A DNA stretch of 5,668 nucleotides, from assembly GCA_034420775.1 (NCBI GenBank), contig DAOUKZ010000087.1:1-5668 (forward strand), given 5' to 3'. The stretch comes from DAOUKH01 sp034420775. Lineage in GTDB: Bacteria > Chloroflexota > Dehalococcoidia > SHYB01. A program made the position numbers and the translations under genes. The notes below the pieces were generated by a model. It did no database searches. It was not told where the DNA came from and was given only the letters and a program-made list of their open reading frames with translations. Positions 4,476 to 5,668 of this stretch are shown piece by piece. Position 1 is the first letter of the stretch, and each line of letters starts with the position of its first letter.

Positions 4476-5668
4476 ATGTCCTCCACCCAGGCCGCCGCGG
4501 TCGTCGGCGTCGACGTCGGCGGCACCTTCACCGACCTCTACCTCGTCGACGATGCCGGGTTGCGCGTCCACAAGACGCCCTCGACGCCCCACGACCCTTC
4601 GGAAGGCGTGCTGCGCGGGCTGCGCGAGATCGGCGGCATGGACGCCGCGCTCGTCGTCCATGGCTCGACGGTGGCGACGAACGCGGTGCTCGAAGGCAAA
4701 GGCGCGAAGACCGCCCTCGTGACCACCGCCGGCTTCCAGGACGTGCTGGAGATCGGCCGGCAGGACCGCCCATCGCTCTACGACGTGTGGGCCGGCCGGC
4801 CGCCACCCCTCGTGCCCGCGGAGCGCCGCTTCGGCGCGCCGGAGCGTGTCGCCTCCGACGGCTCGGTCATCAAGGCGCTTACCCCGGAGGCGGTACGCGA
4901 GGTCGCCGCGCATGTGCGGGCGTCCGGCGCGGAGGCCGTCGCCGTCTGCTGCCTCTTCTCCTTCCTTCGTCCCGAGCACGAGCGCATGCTGCGCGACGCC
5001 CTGGCCGGAGACGGCGGCCCCCTGGTCTACGTTTCCCACGAAGTCCTGCCCGAATACCGCGAATACGAGCGCACCGCGACGACGGTAATCAACGCCTTCG
5101 TCTCTCCCGTCGTGGAGCGCTACCTCGCCCGCCTCGCCGGTTCGCTCAGCTCCGGCCTCCGGGTCGTGCAGTCGTCCGGAGGCTCGGTGACCGCCGAGGC
5201 CGCGATGCGGCGCCCCATCGAGACGATTTCGGGCGGTCCCGCGGGCGGCGTGGCCGGGGCCTTCCGGCTCGCCAAGGATGCCGGCTACGAGCGCACCATC
5301 TGCTTCGACATGGGCGGCACGTCCACCGACGTCTGCCTCTGCGACGGCGGCGTCCCCCGCACAAACGCCTGGTCGCTCGCCGGTCTCCCCATCGGCACGC
5401 CGGCCATCGACATCTACAGCGTGGGCGCGGGCGGCGGCTCGATCGCCCGCGTCGACGCCGGCGGCGCGCTCGTCGTCGGGCCGGAATCGGCGGGGGCCGA
5501 CCCCGGCCCCGCCGCCTACGGGCGCGGCGAGGAGCCGACGGTCACAGACGCCAACCTCGTGCTCGGCCGCCTCGGGGCCGGCGACTTCACCGTCGCGGGG
5601 CGGCCCCTCGACCTCGAACGCGCCCGCGCCGCGCTGGCGCACCTCGGCGCCGCGATGGGCGCGACACC
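4476..5668 (+). CDS. hyuA: Hydantoinase/oxoprolinase family protein, HyuA-type subunit (N-terminal 397 aa)
   Basis: The frame is open from ATG 4476 to the window end (397 codons plus 2 bases). The family includes N-methylhydantoinase A, 5-oxoprolinase and acetone carboxylase subunits, which use ATP to open or activate cyclic amides or ketones. It has the ASKHA-type phosphate loop GVDVGGTFTD (11-20), VHGSTVATNAVLEGKGAKTALVT (61-83) and EYREYERTATTVINAFVSPVVERYL in the N-terminal domain (about 8-210). The catalytic domain follows, with SGGSVTAEAA (234-243), FDMGGTSTDV (277-286), YSVGAGGGSI (314-323) and GPESAGADPGPAAYG (335-349). Full-length relatives are about 680-700 aa, so some 290 residues lie beyond the edge, usually followed by HyuB. 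A GTG at 4458 is an alternative start but lacks a ribosome site. Substrate is not predictable. Confidence 0.95.
   Translation, partial: MSSTQAAAVVGVDVGGTFTDLYLVDDAGLRVHKTPSTPHDPSEGVLRGLREIGGMDAALVVHGSTVATNAVLEGKGAKTALVTTAGFQDVLEIGRQDRPSLYDVWAGRPPPLVPAERRFGAPERVASDGSVIKALTPEAVREVAAHVRASGAEAVAVCCLFSFLRPEHERMLRDALAGDGGPLVYVSHEVLPEYREYERTATTVINAFVSPVVERYLARLAGSLSSGLRVVQSSGGSVTAEAAMRRPIETISGGPAGGVAGAFRLAKDAGYERTICFDMGGTSTDVCLCDGGVPRTNAWSLAGLPIGTPAIDIYSVGAGGGSIARVDAGGALVVGPESAGADPGPAAYGRGEEPTVTDANLVLGRLGAGDFTVAGRPLDLERARAALAHLGAAMGAT

Noticed and set aside
4464..5642. Long minus-strand open frame (392 codons) opposite hyuA
   Set aside because: The plus strand carries unmistakable HyuA motifs in order. 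The antisense frame is Gly/Ala/Arg/Asp-rich with no domain.
1..5668. A single new defence or biosynthetic system spanning the window
   Set aside because: The genes are recognisable housekeeping or metabolic families on alternating strands with separate promoters; no shared partner, effector or mobile signature links them.

Overview
The window is a GC-rich bacterial chromosomal segment (roughly two thirds G+C by eye) with six protein genes, two of them cut by the window edges. A Chloroflexota-like bacterium (Dehalococcoidia/SAR202 type) is my best guess. It rests on the style of the site-2 protease and endonuclease IV sequences and on the GC-rich intergenic hairpin repeats. It is a low-confidence inference, since no rRNA or marker gene is present.

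Layout, left to right. (1) The C-terminal half of an RseP/site-2-type membrane metalloprotease (+) runs to 516. (2) A hairpin repeat fills the short convergent gap after it. (3) A three-gene minus-strand cluster is read from 3015 down to 614: endonuclease IV (nfo), then after only 6 bp a small J-domain protein with a C-terminal membrane anchor, then after 71 bp an alpha/beta hydrolase. (4) A divergent intergenic region (3016-3195) holds a good sigma70-type promoter for the plus-strand GYD-domain gene and a long imperfect palindrome. (5) The GYD gene (3196-3504) converges on a Bcp-type peroxiredoxin gene (3524-3988, minus, GTG start). (6) A 487-bp non-coding stretch (3989-4475) is packed with two families of GC-rich hairpin repeats and three potential G-quadruplex tracts. 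(7) From 4476 to the window end runs the first 397 codons of a HyuA-type hydantoinase/oxoprolinase subunit (+), apparently transcribed leaderless.

Functional reading. Base-excision repair (Nfo), peroxide detoxification (Bcp) and a co-chaperone (J protein) all fit a general stress and maintenance role, but they do not form an obvious shared pathway. The HyuA gene probably begins a separate catabolic operon whose partner (HyuB) would lie beyond the window. I found no phage, transposase, CRISPR, toxin-antitoxin, tRNA or rRNA features and no convincing new multi-gene system. The least-explained material is the repeat-dense, G4-rich region 4066-4430, the regulatory DNA in front of bcp and hyuA, and the nfo/J-protein pairing.
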